Assembly: GCA_052387695.1 (NCBI GenBank)
Contig: JBQTIX010000099.1
Coordinates: 1-20,873 of the forward strand
Direction: 5' to 3'
From: Panacagrimonas sp052387695
GTDB lineage: Bacteria; Pseudomonadota; Gammaproteobacteria; Nevskiales; Nevskiaceae
Length of the DNA stretch: 20,873 bases
The stretch's first letter is position 1. Each line of letters begins with the position of its first letter. The translations under genes and the position numbers were made by a program. The notes beneath the pieces were generated by a model that had not been told where the DNA came from, ran no database searches, and saw only the letters and a list, made by a program, of their open reading frames with translations. Below, one piece after another: positions 1 through 6,700 of the stretch.

Positions 1-5
1 GCCCC

Positions 6-380
6 GTGACCGTGACCGTCGATAACTGGGAGATCGTCCGCTCGCTGGCCGCGGTACTGGCGGTGCTGATGTCGATGGTGGCACTGCGCGTGTCGCGCAG
101 CGACAAGAGCGCGGATGCGCAGAAGGCAGCACTGGCGCGGGTGGAAAACCAACTCACCGGGGACGTGGAGGCGCTGCGGCATCTGATCGGCAACATCAAC
201 ATTCAGATGAGCGCGTTCGAAGAAGCCTTCAAGCACATCCCGACGAGCCGCGATTTCGACCTGCTGCAGAACTCGATCTCGGATGTGAGCCAGGCGGTGG
301 CGCGCCAGCAGGGCGCACTGGAAGCCAACACCCGCATGGTGGAGCGGATGAATTCTTTTTTGATGGAGCGTGGGACGTGA
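6..380 (+). CDS. DUF2730-like phage protein
   Basis: This 124-residue protein has one N-terminal membrane-spanning segment (about residues 9-28, rich in Leu/Val/Ala/Met) followed by a long heptad-like helical region to the C-terminus, probably a coiled coil. The layout and its place just upstream of the gp26/gp27-like genes match DUF2730 proteins of Mu-like phages, whose function is not known. I use the GTG at 6; a second GTG at 12 is equally possible, and because the window begins here a start further upstream cannot be excluded. Its TGA overlaps the GTG of the next gene by four bases. The call rests on layout and context rather than a catalytic motif. Confidence 0.65.
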   Translation: MTVTVDNWEIVRSLAAVLAVLMSMVALRVSRSDKSADAQKAALARVENQLTGDVEALRHLIGNINIQMSAFEEAFKHIPTSRDFDLLQNSISDVSQAVARQQGALEANTRMVERMNSFLMERGT

Positions 381-688
381 ACAAGTATTTTGAGTCCGTG
401 ATGGGCGACGTTCGACTGATGATTCTCAACATCCTGGACTCGATGCCGGAAGGCACGCTCACCGTGGGCCAACTGGACCGCGTGCTGGACGGACAACCCG
501 GCGATCACTTGGCGCGCGACGAGATCGAGGGTCAGATCACCTGGCTGGAGTCTGCTGGGCTGGTCACTCTGGAGCGGATCGCCGCCACCTGCTGGGTGCG
601 TGTGACGCAGCGAGGCCTGGATGTGGCCCGCGGCCAGGCCAAGGTGCCGGGCGTCACCCGGCTGGTGGACCGGCGGCTGAGCCCGTGA
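377..688 (+). CDS. Small winged-helix phage protein (Mu gp26-like position)
   Basis: A 103-residue soluble protein. The first half is helical (residues about 8-22), and the segment LESAGLVTLERIAATCWVRV (about residues 53-72) followed by TQRGLDVARG reads like the last helix, wing and tail of a winged-helix fold. Small proteins of this type sit between the DUF2730 and DUF3486 genes in many Mu-like prophages; their role is unknown, and DNA binding or a structural part in packaging are both possible. The GTG start at 377 overlaps the preceding TGA by four bases (GTGA). The gene ends in TGATG, coupling it to the next small ORF. Confidence 0.65.
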   Translation: MNKYFESVMGDVRLMILNILDSMPEGTLTVGQLDRVLDGQPGDHLARDEIEGQITWLESAGLVTLERIAATCWVRVTQRGLDVARGQAKVPGVTRLVDRRLSP

Positions 689-825
689 TGTTCATGCTGC
701 CGGCCAAGACGGAGTTGCGCCGTTTTCTGGCGATCCCGTTTCTGGTGCTGGCGATCCTGATCGGTTGCGTGATGGCACTGGCGGTGTCGCTGGGCAGCGT
801 CGTGGCGGGCGAGGATTGGGTGTGA
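688..825 (+). CDS. 45-aa single-pass membrane protein
   Basis: A short reading frame starts at the ATG sharing one base with the preceding TGA (TGATG at 686-690) and runs 45 codons to TGA at 823-825. The product begins MFMLPAKTELRRF, has one strongly hydrophobic segment (about residues 14-39) and ends in GEDWV. The basic residues before the segment predict a cytoplasmic N-terminus. Small membrane proteins are common here in Mu-like late operons. A role in lysis is conceivable but not shown. The overlap pattern and the clean membrane segment are the evidence that it is real. Confidence 0.55.
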   Translation: MFMLPAKTELRRFLAIPFLVLAILIGCVMALAVSLGSVVAGEDWV

Positions 826-847
826 CGGGCTTCCGAATAATGACGAT

Positions 848-887
848 GTCGGTTCCGCCGCATGAAGCCGCGGCTTGAACCGACCTA
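848..887 (-). repeat. REP-like palindrome inside the prophage (copy A)
   Basis: GTCGGTTC (848-855) and GAACCGAC (877-884) are exact inverted repeats, and between them lies the 12-base perfect palindrome AAGCCGCGGCTT (865-876). Read on the - strand the element begins TAGGTCGG and ends GAACCGAC. It aligns by hand with the palindrome at 18044-18085 over its full length with four substitutions and two one-base gaps. No T-run follows, so it is not a classical terminator. It occupies the largest gap (79 bp) in the first part of the phage operon. Confidence 0.75.
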
Positions 888-904
888 CATGGACGCCCAG
901 TGAG

Positions 905-1450
905 ATGCCAAAGAAATCCAGTATCGCCACGCTTGACCCTGCGGTCCGCGAGAGTGTCGACGCGCTGCTCAAACTTGGCCGGCTGACCCTAGACCAGGTT
1001 ATCGGCCAGCTCCGCGCCGCGTTCCCCGGCGCCGAGATTCCGAGCCGTTCCGCACTCGGCCGCTACAGCCAGCGCTTCGACGAAATCGGCAAGCGCATGC
1101 GCGAGTCCCGAGAGGTGGCCAAGGTCTGGGCGGACCGCCTGGGCAACGAGCCGCAGGGCGACATCGGCAAGCTGGTGATGGAGTTGCTGCGCACGCTGGC
1201 CTTCGACGTGACGCTGGAGATGCAGGAGCCGGACGAGGACGGCAACGTCGTGATCGACCCTAAGTCGATCAACACGCTGGCCCTCGCGATGCAGCGGCTA
1301 GAGGCCGCCGGCAAGTGGAATCTGCAACGCCAGCAGGCCATGCGCGAGGCGCTGGTCACCGAGGTGGAAACCAAGCTCAAGCGCGCGCCGCGGAAACTGG
1401 ATGCGGAGTCACTGGCGTTGTTGCGACAGGCGATTCGGGGAGATGCGTAA
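905..1450 (+). CDS. Mu gp27-like protein (DUF3486), probable terminase small subunit
   Basis: A 181-residue protein beginning MPKKSSIATLDPAVRESVD. In the DUF3486 family the N-terminus characteristically reads like a short basic stretch plus SSI..LP..VR, followed by a helix-turn-helix-like region (LTLDQVIGQLRAAFPGAEIP and SRSALGRYSQRF, about residues 27-60). These proteins are thought to be the DNA-recognising small terminase subunit, which fits the position ahead of the large terminase. I chose ATG 905 over an in-frame TTG at 875 because 905 gives the family N-terminus and the TTG lies inside the REP-like palindrome. The ribosome-binding site is weak. The gene ends TAATG, overlapping the next. 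Confidence 0.85.
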   Translation: MPKKSSIATLDPAVRESVDALLKLGRLTLDQVIGQLRAAFPGAEIPSRSALGRYSQRFDEIGKRMRESREVAKVWADRLGNEPQGDIGKLVMELLRTLAFDVTLEMQEPDEDGNVVIDPKSINTLALAMQRLEAAGKWNLQRQQAMREALVTEVETKLKRAPRKLDAESLALLRQAIRGDA

Positions 1451-1659
1451 TGGCAAATGAGAAAAGCGGCCGTTCACTCGGCGTCCTCCCACTGCTCGGC
1501 GTGGTGTTCGTCACGTTGAAGTTGTGCGGTGTAATTGATTGGTCATGGTGGTGGGTCACAGCGCCCTTCTGGGTCGGATTCGCCTTGATCCTCCCGATAG
1601 CGCTACTGGTGGCCTGGTTCGAAGTACGCAACGAATCGACGGGAACACGGCGCCGCTAA
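1450..1659 (+). CDS. 69-aa two-segment membrane protein of Mu-like prophages
   Basis: The product starts MANEKSGRSLG and contains two hydrophobic segments, about residues 10-27 and 35-56, separated by the aromatic stretch DWSWWWV. This FVTLKLCGVIDWSWWWV pattern is one I associate with small prophage membrane proteins annotated as 'transmembrane Fragile-X-F protein'; the name is historical and tells nothing of function. The ATG shares one base with the preceding TAA (1448-1452), and the TAA at 1657-1659 shares one base with the terminase ATG. Its conserved place between small and large terminase suggests a late-operon role, but none is established. Confidence 0.7.
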   Translation: MANEKSGRSLGVLPLLGVVFVTLKLCGVIDWSWWWVTAPFWVGFALILPIALLVAWFEVRNESTGTRRR

Positions 1660-3062
1660 TGGCCTCCGGCTTCCGCCTCCACACCCGCCAGCGCGCGTAC
1701 GTCGAGGACAAGTCGCGCTTCAAGGCGATGATGATGTCGCGCCAGGCGGGCAAGAGCTCTGGTTCGACACTGGAGATCTGCGAGGATGGCATGCAGTCCG
1801 TGCTCGACGGCCGCAAGACCCGCTGGGTGATCCTGTCGCGCGGTGAACGCCAGGCGCGCGAGGCGATGGAGGAGGGCGTCAAGGCCTTCTTAAACCAGTA
1901 CCAAGTCGGCTTCGAAGCGCTCGAAATTCCGTGGGAAGGCTGCGAGGACAAGGCGCTCGAAGTGCGCCTTCCCGGCGGCTCGCGCATCACCGGCCTGCCG
2001 GCCAATCCGGACACTGCGCGCGGCTTCACCGCCAACGTCCTCCTGGACGAATTCGCGTTCCACGCCGACAGCAAGAAGATCTGGGGTGCGCTGTTTCCAG
2101 TGATCTCGCGCAACGATCTGAAGCTGCGCGTCATCAGCACGCCCAACGGCAAGGCCAACAAGTTCTACGAGATCATGACCGCCGGCGGGCTGGAGAATCA
2201 GCTTCGCGAAACGGGCCATGCCCAGGCCGGCGTGTGGAGCCTGCACTTCTGTGACATCTACGCCGCCGTCGCCGGTGGCCTGGATCGCAAAATCGAAGAG
2301 CTGAAGGCCGGCCTCAACGATCAGGACATGTGGGAGCAGGAATTCGAGCTCAAGTGGCTCGACGAGGCCAGCGCCTGGCTGGATTACGACCTGATCAACG
2401 CCGTGGAACACGACAAGGCTGGCGACCCGGATCTGTACGCGGGCGGCGTGTGCTATGTCGGCAACGATATCGGCCGGCGCCGTGACCTCTGGGCCGTGTG
2501 GGTGGACGAGCTGATCGGGGATGTGTTCTGGACGCGCGAGGTGATCGCGCGCAGGCGCATCAGCTTTTTCGAGCAGGACCGTCTGCTCGATGACGTCATG
2601 CGCCGCTACCGCGTGGGCCGGCTCTGCATGGACCAGACCGGCATGGGCGAGAAACCGGTGGAAGACGCCAAGCGTCGCTACGGCGAGTCCGTCGTCGAAG
2701 GGATTCTGTTCACGTCCCCGAACAAGCTGATCCTGGCCACCAACGGCAAGCAGAAATTCGAGGATCGCAAGGTGCGCATCCCGATGGGCGATCGCGACAT
2801 CCGCGCGGACCTGCACGCGCTGCGGAAGATTCCGACCGCTACGGGTGGCGTGCGCTTCGACGCCGATGGCGATACCGATGGCCACGCGGACCGCGCCTGG
2901 GCAAAGTTCCTGGCACTTCACGCCGGCTCCACGCCCTACCAGCCCAACACCTACGACGCGGTGCGGCCCGGCCAGCGCCGGCCGGAAGATCGCGAGTTCG
3001 AAGATGCGTACACGCGGGTCAAGGCCACCGCGGGCTTCAACGCGCGGCGAGGAGCATGGTGA
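1659..3062 (+). CDS. Mu gp28-like terminase large subunit
   Basis: A 467-residue packaging motor and nuclease. The N-terminus (RLHTRQRAYVEDKSRFK) resembles the adenine-binding Q region, followed at once by the Walker A-like SRQAGKSS (residues 27-34). The Walker B motif is VLLDEFAF with Asp130-Glu131, and the coupling motif is VISTPNGKANKFY. The C-terminal RNase H-like nuclease is marked by GNDIGRRRDLWAVW, LCMDQTGMG and DGDTDGHADRAWA, which supply acidic metal ligands. Length and order match the Mu gp28 group (Terminase_6-like). I chose ATG 1659, overlapping the previous stop as TAATG; a longer form from 1539 would overlap the membrane-protein gene by 120 bases and add no family-like sequence. 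No frameshift is visible. Confidence 0.93.
   Translation: MASGFRLHTRQRAYVEDKSRFKAMMMSRQAGKSSGSTLEICEDGMQSVLDGRKTRWVILSRGERQAREAMEEGVKAFLNQYQVGFEALEIPWEGCEDKALEVRLPGGSRITGLPANPDTARGFTANVLLDEFAFHADSKKIWGALFPVISRNDLKLRVISTPNGKANKFYEIMTAGGLENQLRETGHAQAGVWSLHFCDIYAAVAGGLDRKIEELKAGLNDQDMWEQEFELKWLDEASAWLDYDLINAVEHDKAGDPDLYAGGVCYVGNDIGRRRDLWAVWVDELIGDVFWTREVIARRRISFFEQDRLLDDVMRRYRVGRLCMDQTGMGEKPVEDAKRRYGESVVEGILFTSPNKLILATNGKQKFEDRKVRIPMGDRDIRADLHALRKIPTATGGVRFDADGDTDGHADRAWAKFLALHAGSTPYQPNTYDAVRPGQRRPEDREFEDAYTRVKATAGFNARRGAW
3049..3054 (+). promoter_or_regulatory. Ribosome-binding site of the portal gene
   Basis: The purine run GAGGAG lies seven bases before ATG 3062 but only one base before the alternative ATG 3056. 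This spacing, together with the TGATG overlap used elsewhere in the operon, favours 3062 as the portal start. Confidence 0.55.
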
Positions 3063-4639
3063 TGGCACAGATCGTCGGTCCGGATGGCCAGCCCCTGCGC
3101 AAGCAGGAACTTCTTCAGGAAATCGCCGGCCCCACCGTCACCGGCGTGCGGCAGGTGTTCACCGGAAACGTGGCGCGCGGCCTCAACCCCGAGCGCCTGG
3201 CGATTATGCTGGACCAGGCGGCCGACCAGGATGCGCGTGATTACCTGACCTTGGCCGAGGAGATGGAGGAGCGCGACGCGCACTATCTCTCCGTGTTGAG
3301 CACGCGCAAGCATGCGATCACCGGCCTGGAGTTTCAGGTGGAGGCGGCGTCCGAGGACGCGGCAGAAGTGAAAATCGCCGACGCGGTGCGTGAGTTGTTC
3401 GCGGGTGACGATTTCGCGGACACGGCCGAGGAGCTGCTCGACGCGCTCGGCAAGAGCTACAGCGTGGTCGAAATCATCTGGGACCTGAGCGAGCGGCAGT
3501 GGCAGCCGCTGCGCTTCCAGCATCGCGATCCGCGCTGGTTCAAGGTGGACCGCGAGACCCGCCGCGAGCTGCGCCTGATCACGGACGAGAATTCGTCCGA
3601 GGGCGTGCCGCTGGCGGCGTTCAAGTTCATCTCCCACAAGCCCAGCATCAAGACCGGCATCCTGCTGCGCAACGGGCTCGCGCGTGTGGTGGCTTTCATG
3701 CATCTGTGCAAGGCCTACGCGCTCAAGGACTGGCTCGCGTTTGCCGAGGTGTTCGGCATGCCGCTGCGGGTGGGCAAGTACGGGCCGAGCGCCACCCCGC
3801 GGGACGTGTACATCCTGCGCCAGGCGGTGGCCAACATCGGCACCGACGCCGCGGCGGTGATTCCGGAGGCGATGAAGATCGAGTTCGAGCAGGTGGGCAA
3901 TGTCACCGGCGCGCATCAGCTGTTCGAGGGGCTGTGCGAGTATCTGGATAAGCAGGTCAGCAAGGCCGTGCTGGGCCAGACCAACACCACCGACGCCCAG
4001 AGCGGCGGCCTGGGTTCCGGCCAAGCGGACGTGCACAACGAGGTGCGCAAAGACATCCTGCGCGCGGACGCTCGCCAGCTCTGCAACACGCTCAACCGCG
4101 ATCTGGTGCGGCCATTTGTCGATCTCAATTTCGGGCCGCAGAAGAAGTACCCGAAGGTGACGTTGCCGATCCCGGAGCCGGAAGACCTCACCGTACTGAC
4201 AGAATCGCTCACCAAGCTGGTGCCGATGGGCCTGAAGGTGAGCATGGCTACCGTGCGCGACAAGCTCGGACTGCCCGATCCGGATGGCGACGAGGAGCTG
4301 CTGACGGCGCCCGCGCCGCCGCCGTCTCCTGGTGCCGGCGGCGATCCGGAAAGCGACCCACAGCCGCCACCGCGGGCCGCAAACGCGACGCGCAGGGCCA
4401 AGGCCGACCTGCCGCAGATTCAGGCAGCGCGCCTGGACGCGGAAACCGAGCCCGCGATGACGGCGATGATCGACCGCATCAAAGCCCTGGTCGCTGAAGT
4501 GACGACGATCGACGAGCTGCGTGATCGCCTGATCGAGCTGCAGCCCGAGCTCGACGACGAGAAGCTGGCCGACACCATGCGCATGGCCTTCGCCGCTGCG
4601 TCGCTGGCAGGACGCTCGGACATCCTGGCCGGCACCTGA
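3062..4639 (+). CDS. Mu gp29-like portal protein (DUF935)
   Basis: A 525-residue portal subunit that would form the dodecameric vertex through which DNA is packaged. The sequence begins MAQIVGPDGQPLRKQELLQE, typical of DUF935 proteins, and the family hallmarks continue: the helix with RDAHYLSVLSTRKHAITGLE, the long central region YALKDWLAFAEVFGMPLRVGKY, and the segment with KAVLGQTNTTDAQSGG. A proline- and alanine-rich linker (about residues 415-450) precedes a helical tail, as in other members of this family. The start is ATG 3062, set by ribosome-site spacing. Only one base separates its TGA from the next ATG. It is intact, with no missing region. Confidence 0.93.
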   Translation: MAQIVGPDGQPLRKQELLQEIAGPTVTGVRQVFTGNVARGLNPERLAIMLDQAADQDARDYLTLAEEMEERDAHYLSVLSTRKHAITGLEFQVEAASEDAAEVKIADAVRELFAGDDFADTAEELLDALGKSYSVVEIIWDLSERQWQPLRFQHRDPRWFKVDRETRRELRLITDENSSEGVPLAAFKFISHKPSIKTGILLRNGLARVVAFMHLCKAYALKDWLAFAEVFGMPLRVGKYGPSATPRDVYILRQAVANIGTDAAAVIPEAMKIEFEQVGNVTGAHQLFEGLCEYLDKQVSKAVLGQTNTTDAQSGGLGSGQADVHNEVRKDILRADARQLCNTLNRDLVRPFVDLNFGPQKKYPKVTLPIPEPEDLTVLTESLTKLVPMGLKVSMATVRDKLGLPDPDGDEELLTAPAPPPSPGAGGDPESDPQPPPRAANATRRAKADLPQIQAARLDAETEPAMTAMIDRIKALVAEVTTIDELRDRLIELQPELDDEKLADTMRMAFAAASLAGRSDILAGT

Positions 4640-4640
4640 C

Positions 4641-5864
4641 ATGGCCGCGGCCGAATACGGATCGCTGCCGTTCGCCGAGCAGATCGAGTTCTTCCGGCAG
4701 AAGGTTCCGCTTGGCACGCGCGCGTGGACGGACATCTGGGAGGGGGAGCACGCACGCGCGTTCGTGGTGGCCGGTGCGATGAAGGACGAGTTGCTCATCG
4801 ACTTCAAAACGTCGATCGACAAGGCGATCTCGGAGGGCACAACGCTGGAGAATTTCCGCAAGGATTTCGACAGCATCGTGACCCGGCATGGCTGGAGCTA
4901 CAACGGCGGTCGCAACTGGCGGACGCGCGTGATCTACGAGACCAACCTGCGCACCTCCTACCAGGCCGCGCGGTTCAAGCAGATGGACGAGATCAAGGCC
5001 TTGCGGCCGTTCTGGGAGTACCGGCACAGCGACTTGGTGCAGGACCCGCGGCCCGAGCATCTGGCCTGGGACAAGCTGGTGCTCAGCGCCGACGATCCGT
5101 TCTGGAAAACCCACTATCCACCCAACGGCTGGGGCTGTCAGTGCACGGTGTTCGCGCTGTCCAAGCGCGATCTGGACGCGATGGGAAAGGCCGAGCCGGA
5201 CCAGGCACCAACGTTGGAGTACGAGGCCAAGACCGTCGGCGTGCGCGGGCCGAATCCGCGAACCGTGCAGGTGCCCAAGGGGATTGATCCCGGCTGGGGA
5301 TACAACCCGGGCGAGGCCGCGTTTGGTAGACGTCTCAGCGAAGAAGCGATGGCGCAATGGCGCGCAACCGGTCCTGCCCAATGGGAGCGACTCACGCCGG
5401 GCGGCTGGCTGGAAAGTGGGCGCCCTGAACGATTGCCGGCGGAAGTGGCGTCGCGCGAGCTTGTCGGGCGTGCGGCCAGTGTCGCTGCCGTGGCGGCGAA
5501 CCTCCGTGGTTTGCTCGGAGGTGAGGAGCGGACGTTTCGGCCTGGTGGGGTGGCTGTGAAGGTCGACGCGTTGACCCTTGCCCAGCATGTGCCGCTGGAC
5601 CGATCGGCGTTCCTGCCGGCCATGATCGAGGTGCTGGAGAATCCGCAGGAAGTCTGGGTCAGTTTCGAGCGCCACTCGGCATCCGGCCAAGTGGTGCTGC
5701 GCTCGCGCATCATCCGCGTTCTGAGGCACGACAAGGACAGAGCGATCCTGTTCGTGGCCAATGCGCGGGCCGGCCAACTGGAGGGTTACACCTTTTTCGC
5801 CACCAGGGACCTGAAATACATCAACGGTCAGCGGTCTGGACTGTTGCGCTTCTGGCGCCAGTGA
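4641..5864 (+). CDS. Mu gp30/F-like head morphogenesis protein with probable C-terminal nuclease (BECR-fold) domain
   Basis: A 407-residue protein. Residues about 50-175 carry the SPP1 gp7/Mu F minor-head domain, seen in the helix NWRTRVIYETNLRTSYQAAR, the PFWEYRHSDLVQDPRPEH stretch and the closing HYPPNGWGCQCTV motif. A spacer (about 180-295) leads to a separate C-terminal domain (about 300-407) with strands around NPQEVWVSFER, LRSRIIRVL, RAILFVANA and GYTFFATRDLKYINGQRSG. This resembles the phage Barnase-EndoU-ColicinE5/D-RelE (PBECR2-type) nuclease domains known as tails on Mu-like head proteins. The minor-head role is secure by family and position; the nuclease assignment is my reading of motifs and the active residues are not assigned. 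Confidence 0.85.
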   Translation: MAAAEYGSLPFAEQIEFFRQKVPLGTRAWTDIWEGEHARAFVVAGAMKDELLIDFKTSIDKAISEGTTLENFRKDFDSIVTRHGWSYNGGRNWRTRVIYETNLRTSYQAARFKQMDEIKALRPFWEYRHSDLVQDPRPEHLAWDKLVLSADDPFWKTHYPPNGWGCQCTVFALSKRDLDAMGKAEPDQAPTLEYEAKTVGVRGPNPRTVQVPKGIDPGWGYNPGEAAFGRRLSEEAMAQWRATGPAQWERLTPGGWLESGRPERLPAEVASRELVGRAASVAAVAANLRGLLGGEERTFRPGGVAVKVDALTLAQHVPLDRSAFLPAMIEVLENPQEVWVSFERHSASGQVVLRSRIIRVLRHDKDRAILFVANARAGQLEGYTFFATRDLKYINGQRSGLLRFWRQ

Positions 5865-5898
5865 TGAAGCCCTCACTCCCCACGCACAGGGCGGGCGA

Positions 5899-5960
5899 GT
5901 CGCGAACGTCGCCGGGGTGCGTCCCGACGTTCCGACCGGATTGGGATTCGGCTCGAATCC
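5899..5960 (+). repeat. Two consecutive hairpins between the gp30-like and gpG-like genes
   Basis: The first hairpin pairs 5899-5911 with 5925-5936 (GTCG/CGAC plus GAACGTCG/CGACGTTC, one bulged base) around a GC-rich 13-base loop. The second pairs GGATTCG (5944-5950) with CGAATCC (5954-5960) around a 3-base loop. No T-run follows either stem. They fill the only gap over 100 bp between the phage genes seen here, and end about 17 bases before the gpG start. They could tune downstream expression or mRNA processing, or be another dispersed palindrome. Confidence 0.6.
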
Positions 5961-5977
5961 GCTGAGGAATTTAGCAC

Positions 5978-6472
5978 ATGGCCGGCGCTCAGATTGTCGT
6001 CAACGATGTCCAGGTGTTGGCCGCGCTGCGGAAGTTGCGCGAGCGCGGAGCCGACCCGAAACCCGTTCTCAGGAGCATCCGCGAATACCTGCTGCGCGCT
6101 CACGAGCAACGCTTCATCGGCCAGACCGATCCGGACGGCAATCCGTGGGCGCCGCTGTCCGAGGCCTACAAGCGGACCAAGCGGAAGAACGCTGACAAGG
6201 TTCTCTCGCTCGATGGTTTCCTGCGGAAGCTGACCCACCAGGTAGACGACTCGGGATTGGTCCTTGGCACTAATCGGGTGTACGGCGCGATCCACCAGTT
6301 CGGCGCGAGCAAGGGCCAGTTCGGGACGGGCAAATACAAGAGTCGGAAGGGCGGCTTCCCGATCCCCTGGGGTAACATTCCGGCTCGCCCTTTCCTCGGT
6401 CTTGGGAGACAGGATGTTTCTTACATCGCTCAGGAGCTGAGCGATTATCTGGCCGCCGCCCGGGGCAATTAA
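5978..6472 (+). CDS. Mu gpG-like virion morphogenesis protein
   Basis: A 164-residue protein of the phage virion morphogenesis family (Mu gpG / P2 gpS-like tail-completion group), thought to act at the head-tail joining stage. Diagnostic features are the early ALRKLRERGADPKPVLRSI helix, the central RFIGQTDPDGNPWAPLSEAY motif (about residues 46-65), the LSLDGFLRKLTH segment, the NRVYGAIHQFG motif and the closing IPARPFLGLG motif (about residues 134-143). ATG 5978 is preceded by GAGGA at workable spacing. Unlike the preceding genes it is not translationally overlapped; a 113-bp hairpin-rich gap comes before it. It is the last phage gene recognised in the window, although in Mu-like phages protease and capsid genes should follow. 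Confidence 0.9.
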   Translation: MAGAQIVVNDVQVLAALRKLRERGADPKPVLRSIREYLLRAHEQRFIGQTDPDGNPWAPLSEAYKRTKRKNADKVLSLDGFLRKLTHQVDDSGLVLGTNRVYGAIHQFGASKGQFGTGKYKSRKGGFPIPWGNIPARPFLGLGRQDVSYIAQELSDYLAAARGN

Positions 6473-6498
6473 CCGGCTTTTTCTCCCCGATTAAATCG

Positions 6499-6523
6499 CT
6501 TTTCGTGGTAAATCAAACGTCAC
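6499..6523 (-). repeat. Mu-end-like repeat, copy 1
   Basis: Read on the - strand the site runs GTGACGTTTGATTTACC then ACGAAAAG. It has the CGTTT...CGAAAA layout of the 22-bp MuA transposase binding sites at Mu ends, but is two bases shorter in the middle and has a G where the consensus has C. Its first 11 bases recur exactly at 6618-6628. The match was found by eye. Confidence 0.35.
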
Positions 6524-6600
6524 TGGCATGAGCGGGACTTCGGGCTTTTTTTTCTCCTATCCCTTTGCTGCATCGAAGAATCCCACCACATCCCGCTTGA

Positions 6601-6628
6601 TCCCGCGTTGTCCCAATTCAAACGTCAC
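6601..6628 (-). repeat. Mu-end-like repeat, copy 2
   Basis: On the - strand this begins with the same GTGACGTTTGA and continues AATTGGGACAACGCGGG. It is in the same orientation as copy 1, with the 11-base cores 105 bases apart. Its 3' half diverges from the Mu consensus more than copy 1. Same-orientation degenerate repeats at this spacing are expected of a transposable-phage end. Confidence 0.3.
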
Positions 6629-6649
6629 GCAGCATATCGAGCCACCGCG

Positions 6650-6700
6650 CCGCCTCGATACGCGATATTGCTTCGCAATGACGCTACTCGGCGCGAACGG
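6650..6700 (-). repeat. Dispersed hairpin repeat (GTCATTGCGAAGCAAT type)
   Basis: The core is the hairpin ATTGC-TTC-GCAAT (6667-6679). On the - strand it reads GTCATTGCGAAGCAATA, a motif that recurs in many bacterial genomes and gives rise to spurious 'SLRGAKQRSN'-type predicted peptides. The limits given are approximate. It supports the view that DNA here is already host intergenic sequence. Confidence 0.5.

Larger units (their letters stand above)
1..6640 (+). mobile_element. Mu-like prophage remnant (head-assembly module)
   Basis: Nine consecutive + strand genes follow the Mu late order: DUF2730, a small winged-helix protein, gp27-like, gp28-like terminase, gp29-like portal, gp30/F-like head protein and gpG-like protein. 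They are joined by 1-4 base overlaps typical of phage operons. The left part (repressor, transposase A/B, lysis) lies outside the window. On the right the cluster stops after gpG: the protease/scaffold, major head and tail genes that follow in Mu are missing, and host-type genes on the opposite strand begin at 7348. The right boundary is my estimate, placed just past a second Mu-end-like repeat; no target duplication can be tested because the left end is not in view. Confidence 0.8.

Noticed and set aside
822..878. 18-codon frame overlapping the 45-aa gene (GTGA) before the DUF3486 gene
   Set aside because: It is too short and runs into the REP-like palindrome.
1539..1658. 40-residue N-terminal extension of the terminase
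   Set aside because: It would overlap the small membrane-protein gene by 120 bases; ATG 1659 fits the TAATG pattern and the family N-terminus.
1890..3068. Long open frames antisense to the terminase and portal genes
   Set aside because: They are a product of high GC at third codon positions; the + strand frames carry all family motifs.
5864..5965. 33-codon reading frame starting in a TGATG overlap after the gp30-like gene
   Set aside because: The overlap pattern is tempting, but the frame coincides with two strong hairpins that explain the sequence, and the peptide (Pro/Arg/Ser-rich) matches nothing I know.
5940..5965. tRNA 3' half suggested by GGCTCGAATCC resembling a T-arm
   Set aside because: No acceptor, D or anticodon arms can be formed around it; it is a simple 7-bp hairpin.
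6461..6482. Terminator directly after the gpG-like gene (CCGG...CCGG then T-run)
   Set aside because: The stem is only four base pairs with a nine-base loop; too weak to call.
6535..6553. Rho-independent terminator before the 8-base T-run
   Set aside because: The preceding AGCGGGACTTCGGGCT pairs only at its three outer bases, so there is no stable stem.
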